From: CBDCYS01 sp965226245
GTDB taxonomy: Bacteria; Acidobacteriota; Terriglobia; Bryobacterales; UBA6623
Length of the DNA stretch: 64,000 bases
Direction of reading: 5' to 3'
Assembly (NCBI GenBank): GCA_965226245.1
Contig: CBDDCL010000015.1
Location: forward strand, 2,604,001 to 2,668,000
Under the pieces are notes generated by a model. The model ran no database searches, was not told where the DNA came from, and saw nothing but the letters and a program-made list of their open reading frames with translations. The first letter of the stretch is position 1. Each line of letters opens with the position of its first letter. Shown here one piece after another: positions 44,680 to 54,360 of this stretch. The position numbers were made by a program, and so were the translations under genes.

Positions 44680-45882
44680 ATGCTCAAGGCCGAGAAACGT
44701 CACCGCCAAAGCTGCCGGTTCGATCAGTATGATCGGGCGCGCACCAAGTGCACCTGCTCCTATCACGCCATTGGCGTCCTCAACGGCACTTTTCTTCGAA
44801 AAAGTCTGAAGACCGCCAACTACGAGACAGCGATACGGACCATCCGCCAATGGGAGTCGCTGGGAGCAGCCCGCGAAAGAGAGTCGATCGCTGTCGAGGG
44901 CGCTGTGGGCGCTTTCATGCGGGACATCGGCGCTCGCAACTGGCAGGAAACCACGAAACGCAAGTTTCGAACTCTGCTGCAGGGTCGTCTTGTCGAGTAT
45001 TGCCGCCGGCATGGCTACCGGCTTCTGAGAGAGCTGGATCTGAATGCCGTCACGGAGTTTCGGGCCACCTGGAGGGACGCGCCGCTGACGGCCCTGAAGA
45101 ATATCGAGCGGCTGCGTGCGTTTTACCGTTTTTGTCTCGACCGCGAGTGGGTCACGGGAAACCCGGCAGCGAAGCTCAAGGTCAAGGTCGCCGTGGAGGA
45201 GAAGGAGCCGTTCACGACAGACGAGTTTGAGCGAATCATGGCTGCGACTGAGCAGTATAGGGAGGGGCGGGGCCCGAAGGACCCGAGAAAGGCTGCCGAG
45301 TTGCGAGCTTTCATCCTGGTATTGCGCCACAGCGGCTTGCGAATCAGTGACGCGGTAAAACTCGAGCGAACGCAACTCGTGCCGGGTACGGACAGCGATG
45401 GTTACGCCCTCATGGTGCTACAGCAAAAGGTACGCCGCACCGTTTACATTCCCCTTCCCGACGGCAAAGACGGGCTTCCGGATGTGGTCGGGGCGCTCCA
45501 GGCACTTCCTCTGCACGACGAGAAATACTTTTTCTGGAATGGCAGGGGTGAGATTGAAAGAGCCGTCAATAACTGGCGCTCGCGCCTGACGAAGGTATTC
45601 GGGGTAGCGGAAACACAAAGCGGTTCCCGGAAGCCGTTCTCCTGCAAGCCACACCCGCACCGCTTTCGGCATACGTTTGCGGCCGAGTATCTTAACGCCG
45701 GTGTCCCCATTGAGACCGTATCGCTGCTACTGGGACACGCGAGCGTCAAGGTCACTGAGAAGCACTATGCGAAATTCAATCGCGCGCGGCAAGCGCGGAT
45801 CGAGGAGGCTGTCCGCGGGGCCTGGCAATCACAGCGTCCCAAGCTGCAGCTTATTGCCGGCAGCTCCCAGAGCGTGGCTTGA
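44680..45882 (+). CDS. Tyrosine recombinase/integrase next to tRNA-Ser
   Basis: 400 residues from MLKAEKRHRQSCRFDQ; AGGAG lies eight bases upstream of this ATG. The catalytic Arg (HSGLRISDAVKL), HRFRHTFAAEYL and LLGHASVKVTEKHYAKF with the Tyr nucleophile are all intact. A Cys-rich N-terminal segment (CRFDQYDRARTKCTCSYH) precedes the core-binding domain. Its position suggests the left end of an integrative element inserted at tRNA-Ser. Confidence 0.9.
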   Translation: MLKAEKRHRQSCRFDQYDRARTKCTCSYHAIGVLNGTFLRKSLKTANYETAIRTIRQWESLGAARERESIAVEGAVGAFMRDIGARNWQETTKRKFRTLLQGRLVEYCRRHGYRLLRELDLNAVTEFRATWRDAPLTALKNIERLRAFYRFCLDREWVTGNPAAKLKVKVAVEEKEPFTTDEFERIMAATEQYREGRGPKDPRKAAELRAFILVLRHSGLRISDAVKLERTQLVPGTDSDGYALMVLQQKVRRTVYIPLPDGKDGLPDVVGALQALPLHDEKYFFWNGRGEIERAVNNWRSRLTKVFGVAETQSGSRKPFSCKPHPHRFRHTFAAEYLNAGVPIETVSLLLGHASVKVTEKHYAKFNRARQARIEEAVRGAWQSQRPKLQLIAGSSQSVA

Positions 45883-45891
45883 CGACTAATA

Positions 45892-46587
45892 TCACCGGGT
45901 GATCTTGCGATAAATCCGTTCCGCAATCGAAGCAGGAACCTGCACTCTGCGATAGGAGCGTTTGCCGCGAGCACTCTGATGGATACTGATGACACCAGGC
46001 TCCTGTTCGATCAAGCGGCGCACGGTACGCTCGCTGATTCCCCACAGCTCGGAGAGTTCCTTCACGCTGAAATGCTGCTCGACGCTGGCATCAGCCGCGC
46101 GGCCGGTTGGAAGACGATCCGCAGCGCCGGGTTTCGCTAAACCAGTGTTTGCCGTTTCACCCACGCTGAATTCCGGAGGAGACTGACCACCACCGGCGAC
46201 GCCGAGCTGGTGTAGCAGGAGCTGCAGGCTTCTGAGGTCAGCCAAGCAATGGTCTTTCGAGTAGCCGCGGGGTCCGGGAGAGCCGTTGCGAAAGGCAACG
46301 TCGACAAGAGTATTTTCGTGGAACCGCTGCCTGTGACCTGGATTCCCAAAGTCCGTCATGAATCTCTTGGTGTCGACCAAGAACTCCGAGAGCGGCTCTC
46401 TTAAGTCAATAATCTGTCGTTCTTCCGCGGTAAACTTGGGAGGCTCAATCTGGCCGTCCGAATCGAGTTGCGGCAACCCACCCCAGACCGGTTTCAGGGG
46501 GCAGGAAGCCCCCATTCCCGCAATCTGCTTGAGGAGTGCATTGGCTCGCCGAACCAATTGGTTGCGTTGAGAAACGTTGGTTCCCAT
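45892..46587 (-). CDS. HTH protein of the tRNA-Ser element
   Basis: 231 residues, ending convergently 9 bp from the integrase. A C-terminal helix-turn-helix (HFSVKELSELWGISERTVRR, then the basic GKRSYRRVQVPASIAERIYR) suggests an excisionase-type or regulatory protein. The N-terminal 150 residues are of unknown family. Confidence 0.6.
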   Translation of the reverse strand: MGTNVSQRNQLVRRANALLKQIAGMGASCPLKPVWGGLPQLDSDGQIEPPKFTAEERQIIDLREPLSEFLVDTKRFMTDFGNPGHRQRFHENTLVDVAFRNGSPGPRGYSKDHCLADLRSLQLLLHQLGVAGGGQSPPEFSVGETANTGLAKPGAADRLPTGRAADASVEQHFSVKELSELWGISERTVRRLIEQEPGVISIHQSARGKRSYRRVQVPASIAERIYRKITR

Positions 46588-46773
46588 ATCAGTACATTAT
46601 CCATCGATGGAGCCGAAGAAAGTTGAGGCGGATAGTATCTACTACAGGTAAGATGCCGCGAGCGACAGCCTTTTCAGGGCTGCTTACCGACACTCGCAAG
46701 TCCTGTGTTTTCAGTACAAGTTGCTGATGCCAAACAGTTAACCTACCGGAGTTTTAGTCTCATGTAGTCTCAT

Positions 46774-46965
46774 TTGGTCTGGTTCCGTCTGCTGGATGTA
46801 CCCTTATTGTTCCCCGCCGTGCTGGACGAGTGCGGGAACGGTACCGCGCTTCCCGCGTTTTGCTCGGCTATCGTGGCGAAAGGACACCCCCGGCTCCTGA
46901 CGACCGAAATCTACCTCAACCTCTCGCCCGAGCACGTTGTCGAAGAGTTTCAGCAGAAGTGGTGA
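46774..46965 (+). pseudogene. C-terminal remnant of another tyrosine recombinase
   Basis: The end TTEIYLNLSPEHVVEEFQQKW matches the tyrosine-nucleophile region of phage-type recombinases. The Leu-Gly-His motif upstream is degraded and frames change (ARARCRRVSAEVV in the neighbouring frame). No catalytic Arg remains. From 46588 to 47773 no intact gene is visible. Confidence 0.6.
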
Positions 46966-47429
46966 CTACTGTCATGAAGCGCCAGCTGGGTTTTCACCGA
47001 CCGCCCCTTTTTCGTTCCCTTCTTCCTTAGCGGCCCTCACCTGGGGACCTATCATTTCTGGGTCGAGGGATTCCAGCGTGAAGGCGCACCTTCCAAAACA
47101 GTTGAAACCCTTGGATCAACGCTACGCCGTTAGTCTGGATGTAGAGAGATTAGAGCTACACAGCCGAGGAGGGGAGATTGGCCTAACTGGCTTAGTTGGA
47201 GTATGTTACGGATCCACGAATCCCTCCCATGATCATCATTCGGAGGACAAGTCCTACGTGATCTTGTTTCGAGCGGTTAGTCCTGCTTGCGGTCGCGGAA
47301 CTCTTCGTACCAGTTTTGGACAACAGACACGGAACTAGCTTGCCGCGTAACGCCTTATTCCAAACCTTCGACTAGCGTCAGGTCGCCGCACACCCTCTCG
47401 GCTAACTGCCGGACTGCCGCTTGGACCGG

Positions 47430-47574
47430 GGTCGGTAAGTTCCCAAGTGTCGAGGATCTCTGTGCGTTTGACGTAGGCGAGCTGTCCGGTTGACGGCGAG
47501 ACTGAAGGCTGCCCAGCCCGGTCGGTGTCGACGGCGAGGACAGCTGGCTTCCCACCCACCGACCTAGCGGGCAC
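47430..47574 (-). pseudogene. PD40/WD40-like fragment
   Basis: The frame reads VDTDRAGQPSVSPSTGQLAY followed by KRTEILDTWEL, which resembles the SPxxxxLAYV and DIWxL blades of acidobacterial PD40 proteins. It is short and interrupted on both sides. Confidence 0.45.
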
Positions 47575-47773
47575 CCGGCTGTGAAACTGGCTGAATTCGT
47601 AATAGATGCCGGGTGGGCTCAGACATATTCGTGTTCGTAGAAGTTCTTAGGAATTTTTATTCGTCAACGAGGATTTTTGACCGCTAACGGACGTACGATA
47701 GAGTGGCATGTTGCGGGCTTACCTGGATCCGGGCGAGCACACGCGACCCAAGGCAACGTAGTGCTTCGCCCTA

Positions 47774-48765
47774 ATGCTGAAGTACATCGTCAAGCGGCTG
47801 CTATTGACCGTTCCCCTCCTGCTGGGAATTGCTACCGCCACATTCTTCGTTGTCCATCTTGCGCCTGGCGATCCCATGGCGATGTACCTCGAGGAACGGA
47901 ATAACCGAGAGGTCGATCCTCAACTGGTCGAGTTAATCCGCCAGAAGTACGGGCTTGACCAGCCGCTGCATGTCCAGTACCTGCGCTGGCTGCAGAATTT
48001 CGCGTCGGGAGATTTTGGCGAATCGTTCCGACTCAAAAGACCCGTACGAGATCTGCTGGCCGAGGCGATTCCGTACACCCTGCAACTCACGGTGCTGGCG
48101 CTCCTGCTGGATGCCCTGTTCGGCATCAGCCTGGGCATCGTTTCGGCTGTCAAGCAGGGAGCCCTATTGGACAAGACTGTGACGCTGGGTTCGCTCATCC
48201 TCTATGCGATCCCGGGGTTCTGGCTGGCGCTGATGCTCGTCATGGTGCTTCGGTGAACCTCGGGTGGTTCCCAACCTCCCAAACTCAATCGATGGACTAC
48301 GAGTCTCTTTCAGCCACCGGCAAGTTTCTCGACCGCATCTGGCATCTTGCCTTACCGGTGTTCGTGATGGGAGTTGCGGGAGCGGCTGGAACAGCTCGCT
48401 ATGTCAGAAGCCGACTGCTGGACGTTCTCCACGAGGAGTATGTCACGGCCGCGCGGGCCCGAGGCTTCCGGGAGCGAACCGTCATTGTTCGCCACGCACT
48501 CCGCAACGCCTTGATTCCCGTCGTAACGATTTATGGCATGAGCCTGCCGTTCTTGCTCGGAGGGGCCACGGTGATCGAGACCATCTTCGCCTGGCCAGGG
48601 ATGGGGCGTTTAACAGTGAGCGCCGTCGCAGGGCGTGATTATCCGGTGATCATGGCCACCACGACTGTCGCGGCCACGCTGACCGTGCTGGGAAATCTCA
48701 TCGCGGACATCACTTACACCGCGGTCGACCCGAGGATTACCTACGATGGAAAACGTAAGACTTGA
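47774..48765 (+). pseudogene. oppB: Oligopeptide/dipeptide ABC permease OppB/DppB with frameshift
   Basis: The first part (to 48256) has MLKYIVKRLLLTVPLLLGIA ... HLAPGDPMAMYLEERNN and a membrane region ending ALMLVMVLR. The second frame from 48253 continues NLGWFPTSQTQSMDYESLS and contains the EAA loop (EEYVTAARARGFRERTVIVRHALRNALIP). One missing base near 48255 would rejoin them. The operon lacks binding-protein and ATPase genes here, so the system is non-functional at this locus unless the lesion is a sequencing error. Confidence 0.85.
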
Positions 48766-49430
48766 GGCGTCTCGCGCCCACAGTTGGTCCTGGATCCCAG
48801 GCCTCGGTCACATCGTCCTCGGTCAGGGAGCAAGAGGATTCAGCCTCGCAGTTGGCTGGCTATTGATCATTGCCCTTATGTTCGGGCGCTTCGATCGCTT
48901 CGCAGGCGCGTTCGCAACAGCGTTCGTGGACCGCTGGCTCGCCTCACTGACCTTGATCGCCATCTTGGCTGGGCTCGTCGTCTTCTCGAGAAGGGATGTC
49001 AGACGATTGCTCCGGCCCGATGACCGAGATAGCCATCGAAAAGATCCTCTCCGGGTGGCACTCCGGCGCTTTCGAGAAAACCGCTTGGCACTGGGCGCGA
49101 TCTGGGTGATCGCAGCCCTCTACTTGACGGCATTGCTGGCGCCGATCTTGACCTTCTATGATCCGGCGGCGATCCCGGAAGTCGCGACGAATCGCTACTT
49201 GCCTCCTTCTTGGGCGCATCCGTTCGGAACCGACGAGTTCGGCCGGGATCTGCTGAGCCGAGCGCTGTACGGTGCCCGCGTATCGCTTTCGATTGGACTA
49301 CTGGCGATGATCATCGCGAAGGTGGTCGGGACAGCCTACGGAGCTGTCTCCGCGTTTTTCGGAGGCGTCGTGGACAATGTCCTGATGAGAATTGTGGACG
49401 TGTGGATCGCCTTTCCCACGTTCTATTTAA
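48746..49430 (+). pseudogene. oppC: Oligopeptide/dipeptide ABC permease OppC/DppC, interrupted and truncated
   Basis: Overlaps oppB by 20 bp. An extra N-terminal membrane region precedes the usual RFRENRLALGAIWVIAAL, then AHPFGTDEFGRDLLSRALYG and the start of the permease domain. A MITE-like element follows VWIAFPTFYL. Beyond it, in frame, MLLLVGVFEAQITVLVLILG and LTSWPGTAR continue the permease to about 50050, after which the sequence becomes the tail of an unrelated gene on the other strand. So the gene has two lesions. Confidence 0.88.
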
Positions 49431-49962
49431 CCTGAATTATGCACAGATTCGCTTTGCGAGTGCGGCTGCGTTCGTAGCGGCTTGACGGCCGTCGTAAGGT
49501 GGGAGCTCGGCAACTGGTCTTTTGGCTTCTCCGTCCCCGGTTTCCCCTCCCGCCCAGAATCCGCGTCGGCAAAACCCCGCTCCGAAGTGGCGTGTTTCCA
49601 GTACGTTGCGGCCAGTGCATAAAATTTTATGCATAGCGCATAGCCAGGCTCTCAGATCAACGCCCTCTCGACTACCGGCGGCAAGCCGCCGTAGGGAGTC
49701 GGCTTCCTGCCGCGGAAGTTGTCAAGGCGTGGATGCCCCGATTTTATTGGGCTGCGAGACCGTCACGGCTGGGCCTTGTTTGACGGCCCTTTGGGAGCTA
49801 TGCTGTTTTCGCTTGGTAACCATTTGGGTGACCTCCTTTGGGTTGGCTGGTGAAGCTGGAATCTTTGCCAGCCTACCTTTTTACCCCATGTTTTCGGGCG
49901 TTCCCCAATGGTCCCTTGCGGCTCAGCCCTCCTCAGGTGCACCCCGCAATGCATAATTCAGG
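49431..49962 (-). mobile_element. Non-autonomous IS1380-type derivative (MITE-like), copy 3, 532 bp
   Basis: Same structure as copy 2 in opposite orientation, apparently almost base-identical. Target duplication TTTAA at 49426-49430 and 49963-49967. It splits oppC in frame. Internal 33-codon frame, ribosome site and palindrome GCATAAAATTTTATGC are kept. Confidence 0.93.
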
Positions 49963-50055
49963 TTTAATGCTGTTGCTTGTAGGCGTCTTCGAGGCTCAAA
50001 TCACGGTTCTTGTGCTGATCTTGGGTTTGACATCCTGGCCCGGCACGGCTCGCTT
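49963..50055 (+). pseudogene. oppC: oppC 3' fragment ending at a junction
   Basis: Codons MLLLVGVFEAQITVLVLILG then LTSWPGTAR are standard OppC membrane sequence (family members continue into the EAA loop). The match ends near GCTCGCTTCAAGGATCCAG, where the antisense reading becomes the DUF3857 protein's TPR region. This marks a rearrangement or assembly breakpoint. Confidence 0.8.
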
Positions 50056-52240
50056 CAAGGATCCAGCCGAGTATGCGATGAGTCAACGAGGACTCCGGTT
50101 CAAGCTCGACCGCCCGACGAGCCGCGTGCCGCGCCGGTTCGCCAAGGCCGGCTTCCAACATGGCCCGCGCGATGCGCGTGTAGTGGATGGCGGAGTCCGG
50201 CTCCGCGTCGCGCAACGACCGGAATTCTGCGATCGCTTCCCGGATTCTGCCTGCCGTCAGATGAGCTTCGCCGACCTGATCAAATGCAATGATTATCGGC
50301 TCGGTTTCCCCGAACTCTTGAATCGCTTCTCGTGTCCCGCGGAATTCCTCAGCCGTCAGCCGACGCTTCCCGCTATCGAAGCGAAGAGTCGCCAGGACGG
50401 TTTGATTTTCCTGCTTGCTGTACTCCGCTGAAAAACGGGCGCTGCCCAAACGCTGGTCCCTGGCCTCCGGAAGCTCACGCGGCTGGTAGCCCAGCGGGGG
50501 AACGATCCGATACCGCCACTCAGTGGTGTATGGCTGGCGAAATTCGAAGTCTTCCCGACGCTCCTCCTCCTCGTCGCCCGCCGGAATCACGATCGCGAAC
50601 GGCAGGTTCTCAAGAAGGACCACTTGCGGGATCACAACCGCTGCCTCCGCCACATCGGTCGCGCCGATCAGCGCGTCATCTACAACCAGCCGGATTTGAT
50701 GAGGTTCGGAAAAGTCGAAAGTGCCGTTCAAGGCTATGTCGACGATGTTCTCCGAGCCGTAGGTCTGCCCAACGTAGATTCCAAATGGCTCCTTCAACTC
50801 GTCGCCCTGCACGCCGTCGTAAAACTCCCGATAATTCCTCGCGATGAATCCCCACGAACGCGTTGTTTCCACGACGCGCGCTCCGCCGAACGGGGCCAGG
50901 AAAAACTCCCGGGTTTCAACGGCGCGGTTATCTGCCGAGGACGAAGACGGAATCCGCACTAGGGCCTTCGTTTGCTCGTCGGCTATGAGTGCAAGACGGC
51001 CTTGATCCCGCAGTGGAAGGTCGCCCACGCGGGAGTACGGGTCGGTGGCGTCGATCCACAGAGGTTCTTGTTGGTGGGGAAGGTACACGATCGCATGATC
51101 GAACAGGCCGAGACCTGGCGTCTCCGGCTCAATGTCCGCTCCGGGACCGGTCCGTAGCAGCGCGATCGTGGCGTCGATTCCGGAAGTCCGCAACATCGCG
51201 ATCAGCAGTGTCGCTTTGTCCTTGCAGTCGCCGTACCGCCTCTCCAGGGTTTCCGAAGGGCTCCGCGGCACATACGAAGCTTCGCCGAACTCGACGCCGG
51301 TGTAGCGGACCCGATCATGCAAAGCCCTCGTCAGAGCCTCGATCACGGTTCTCCTGGAGCCACGCGCCGAGAGGCCCTCTAGGATCGCTTCGACGCTGTC
51401 ATCCGCGATCTGCCGGTCGAGAATTTCACGGTAGCGCCGTCCGACAGCATTCCATGATGCGCCCGTGTCAAAGGTCACATGCGGCCACCAAGGCTCATCC
51501 GGCGGCAGATTGGGCTCGGGTCCGTCCGCCTTCCAGAAGGGACCCGCCTCGAACGTTAGAGTCACGCGGTCGCCGTCTTCCGTCCGCTGCACGTCGGCCC
51601 CGTCGGCCTTCCGCAGCACATATCGGACCGGCGCGGATTTGGGTGCTTCAATCTGCACGCGGGCTTTGCGAACTGGAGCTTGCGTGGCAAAATAGAGGCG
51701 ACGAGAGACGCCGGCGTCGAACGCGGGTCGGTGATCCTGAATCGCGATTTCAGTAACGACCACGGAGCCTGGAGCGACGGCCGGCAGCGGACCGCGCAAC
51801 AGTCGGCGATCTGAATAGATGCCGGTCGCGCCCGTTTCCTGTGCCGCCTCGGCGACCGTTCCTGGGTCAAGCTCGTGCACGCCCCCGTCCGCCGTAATCA
51901 CCCGGGCTCGGAAAACCGGCTTCTCCTGCCGCCAGGGCTGCCAGGACGAACCGATCGAGTTCCACTCATCAGCGCCTTGCTGCGTGCGGACGTGATAGAT
52001 CCGGAGGAGTTTGACGTCCGCCGCTCCCTGCTCGTCGAAGCGGTATCGAGCTTCTTCGAGCAGCACAACGACGTCGGCTTCATCGGGTGCTTCGGCCTTT
52101 GCGGCGGCGCGGAGAAGATCCTGCGGTTTTTCCGAGAAGGGATCCGCCTCCCACTGAGGGGCCTGAGCAAGTGCCGCGGGCACCAGGACGGAAGCAAGCG
52201 CCAGAGCGACCGACGCTAAGCGATTGGGGGTCGTCAACAT
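50056..52240 (-). pseudogene. DUF3857/transglutaminase-like protein with TPR tail, 3' end lost
   Basis: The ATG at 52240 follows CGGAGG at seven bases and gives a signal peptide (RLASVALALASVLVPAALAQ). Then come a DUF3857 domain, a transglutaminase-like core (RRYGDCKDKATLLIAMLRTS with catalytic Cys, LFDHAIVYLP, DATDPYSRVGDL) and TPR-like helices ending HRILGWILEAS. The last residues up to the stop at 49964 derive from antisense oppC and the element flank. The enzymatic role (peptide cross-linking or proteolysis) is unknown. An in-frame extension upstream to 52423 contains another hydrophobic stretch but lacks a ribosome site. Confidence 0.75.
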
Positions 52241-52598
52241 GGGATGCCTCCGGTAATAGAAAGCGCAAAAGACACTAAATTTGGGCCACCAGCGTGAAGG
52301 ATGCATGATCCAGGCCCCGAATCCCAGGGCCGTCGGCATGCGACCGATGTAGTCTTTCAGACCGAGTCCTTGGCTAAGAGCAGGAATCGAAAGAAGCAAA
52401 GCGGCCAACCATATGCGGATCATCGTTCATAGCCTCCTTGTAGTGTCTGGCTCTAAGAACAGAGACGACAAACGCTGGGGAACAGACCGCGCGGCAGGAA
52501 GAATTTTTTTAACCTTCCTCTTCTCTATGAACCGACTGTTTGTGAGGTGGCCAGCTCTGAAACAACGGCCACCTCCAAGTTCGCCAATGGAGTCCGTC

Positions 52599-53486
52599 TC
52601 AGCCACAGCCTCCACAGCCCCCGCATCCTCCGCAGCCACCGTCTCCTCCACCACCGCATCCGCCGGCTGGTGAGTTCTCCTCCTCAAAGAGATCCTGAAG
52701 GTAACCGTATTCGCTACCCGAGAGTACGGAGAAGCCAAACACCCCCAAAAGCAACAGAAAGGGAGAACTCTCGGTCATCCGCCATGTCGAGGCCTTGAGC
52801 TCATCCAGGTTCTCCTGCACTTGCTCCAGATACCTCTGGCCGCGGCTACTCAGACGGTCAACGGTGCAAATTGGAAAAAGACAAACCAGGCCAAGAACGG
52901 CCATGACGACCAGGAAACCGACCGGTTGATCCCTCATCAGACCGACCAGGATCCTCGTGCCTCCCAGGGCCGCGATCAGGGCTCCTCCGTATACACGCAT
53001 CGGCACCACGCGTGTCTTGACTTCTTCCCCAGCCAGCAGCTGCTCGCTGTTCAACTTCTCCTCGTATACGAGACAGTGTGAGGTGACGAGTTGCGCCAAC
53101 TCCGCTTCCTGAAGGAGCTCTCTGTCCGTGCGAGACTCCGAGAACCAGTCAAAAGCGGTTCTTTCCAGCGTTGATAAGTCACTTGTCGAAGGGTGCTCCG
53201 GCTTTTGTTCAATCCTTGTCGTGCGATCGTCTGACCACGTGTTTACCCGCACGTATCCACGCTGCACGAGTCCGCCGATCACAACGCGTGCCACTTCGCT
53301 CTCGCCACCTCGAAGGCAGGCGATTTCATATGGGTCTGGATGTGCGGGAACCAGCGGCACTGACAAACCTACAGTCGGATCAAACGCCCGTTTCTTCCAC
53401 AGGCACACGACAAGCGTCGCCGCAGTGACGAGTCCGTAAAACAGAAGAAACTGGTTTGCGGTGAATTCCGTGATTGGGTTCATCAT
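52599..53486 (-). CDS. TIGR04222-type membrane protein with Gly-Cys-rich tail
   Basis: About 295 residues from MMNPITEFTANQFLLFYGLV; AGGAGG lies eight bases upstream. Features: an N-terminal membrane helix, LVPAHPDPYEIACLRGGESE (the family signature), a cytosolic helical region, two central helices (residues about 185-225), and a C-terminal tail with repeating GGCGG. The Cys/Gly tail suggests metal binding or secretion-related processing; function unknown. It is the second gene of a two-gene operon. Confidence 0.8.
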   Translation of the reverse strand: MMNPITEFTANQFLLFYGLVTAATLVVCLWKKRAFDPTVGLSVPLVPAHPDPYEIACLRGGESEVARVVIGGLVQRGYVRVNTWSDDRTTRIEQKPEHPSTSDLSTLERTAFDWFSESRTDRELLQEAELAQLVTSHCLVYEEKLNSEQLLAGEEVKTRVVPMRVYGGALIAALGGTRILVGLMRDQPVGFLVVMAVLGLVCLFPICTVDRLSSRGQRYLEQVQENLDELKASTWRMTESSPFLLLLGVFGFSVLSGSEYGYLQDLFEEENSPAGGCGGGGDGGCGGCGGCGGCG

Positions 53487-53491
53487 CGTTC

Positions 53492-54157
53492 TTACCTCCT
53501 GACAGAGAAGAATGCCTGTTGCTCTTTCGCGCAGCCGTCGTGGAAAGACGCCGCCACAATCCCGGTGCGATCTGGACCGCTTTTGTCGAGGACGGAGCCA
53601 CTGCCACCCCACCCAATCGCCAAGAAGGATGCCAACACGATCAGCATCAAGGCGATAATCAGCCTGCCCACCCACACCTTGGGGATGACCCAGCAGCGCT
53701 TGGTGTTTACTCGCTGGAAGTGAATGTCTCGCCCGAATCGGATCTTCGCCTCGGGCCAGATATCGGCTGGCGGGACTTCTCCAAAGAAGCTCTGGTAGCT
53801 CTCTTGGGTCCTGTCGTACCAATCATTGAACTTGGCTTTCTCCTCACCGCCACCCTTAGTCGGCCCGTGGTGGAGAGGTTTCCCCAAGGTCTCCTTGCAG
53901 AACCTGTTCCAGTAATTGCGGGTGTACATCAGATGCAGATGCCAGGCCTGATCGACTTGATCCGAGGGACTGACTGGATGTCCCGCCGCAATAGCGAGGA
54001 AGGCGAACTTCCGATACTCGCTGATGACCCGCGCCGTGTAGCCTTTTGACCAGCCGTTGTCGCGGGCCAAGCGCGCAGCGAAAGGGAACGCCGCTTCTCC
54101 GTCATCGAATTGAAAGACCTCGATCCCCTTCCATAGCTGCTGTTGTTCGTAGGTCAT
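53492..54157 (-). CDS. Glycine-rich-domain-like (GRDP/DUF1399-type) protein
   Basis: About 221 residues from MTYEQQQLWKGIEVFQFDDG. The signature VSPSDQVDQAWHLHLMYTRNYW and the later KFNDWYDRTQESYQSFFGE are family-typical. One membrane helix near the C-terminus (VGRLIIALMLIVLASFLAIG) anchors it. It ends 5 bp before the TIGR04222 gene, a recurrent pairing, so they probably act together at the membrane. Confidence 0.78.
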   Translation of the reverse strand: MTYEQQQLWKGIEVFQFDDGEAAFPFAARLARDNGWSKGYTARVISEYRKFAFLAIAAGHPVSPSDQVDQAWHLHLMYTRNYWNRFCKETLGKPLHHGPTKGGGEEKAKFNDWYDRTQESYQSFFGEVPPADIWPEAKIRFGRDIHFQRVNTKRCWVIPKVWVGRLIIALMLIVLASFLAIGWGGSGSVLDKSGPDRTGIVAASFHDGCAKEQQAFFSVRR

Positions 54158-54360
54158 TGCCGCATTCCTGGACTGCTCCAGAGAGCTTGCCAATGGCTCT
54201 AGGGACAAAGACGACAAACGCCTACAAACAAACCGCGCGGGACCGGGCCTTTGCGAGCAGAAGCAACCGGACCACGAAAGTTGGTCAATGGAGAAGCAGA
54301 AATGACAACCAGCACGGCCTTGAGAGTGTCGAGGATGCTGAACCCGGGTCGCGAATCTTG

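Noticed and set aside
48250..48260. Programmed frameshift in oppB
   Set aside because: No slippery heptamer or pseudoknot is evident, and oppC is also damaged, so simple decay or an indel error is more likely.
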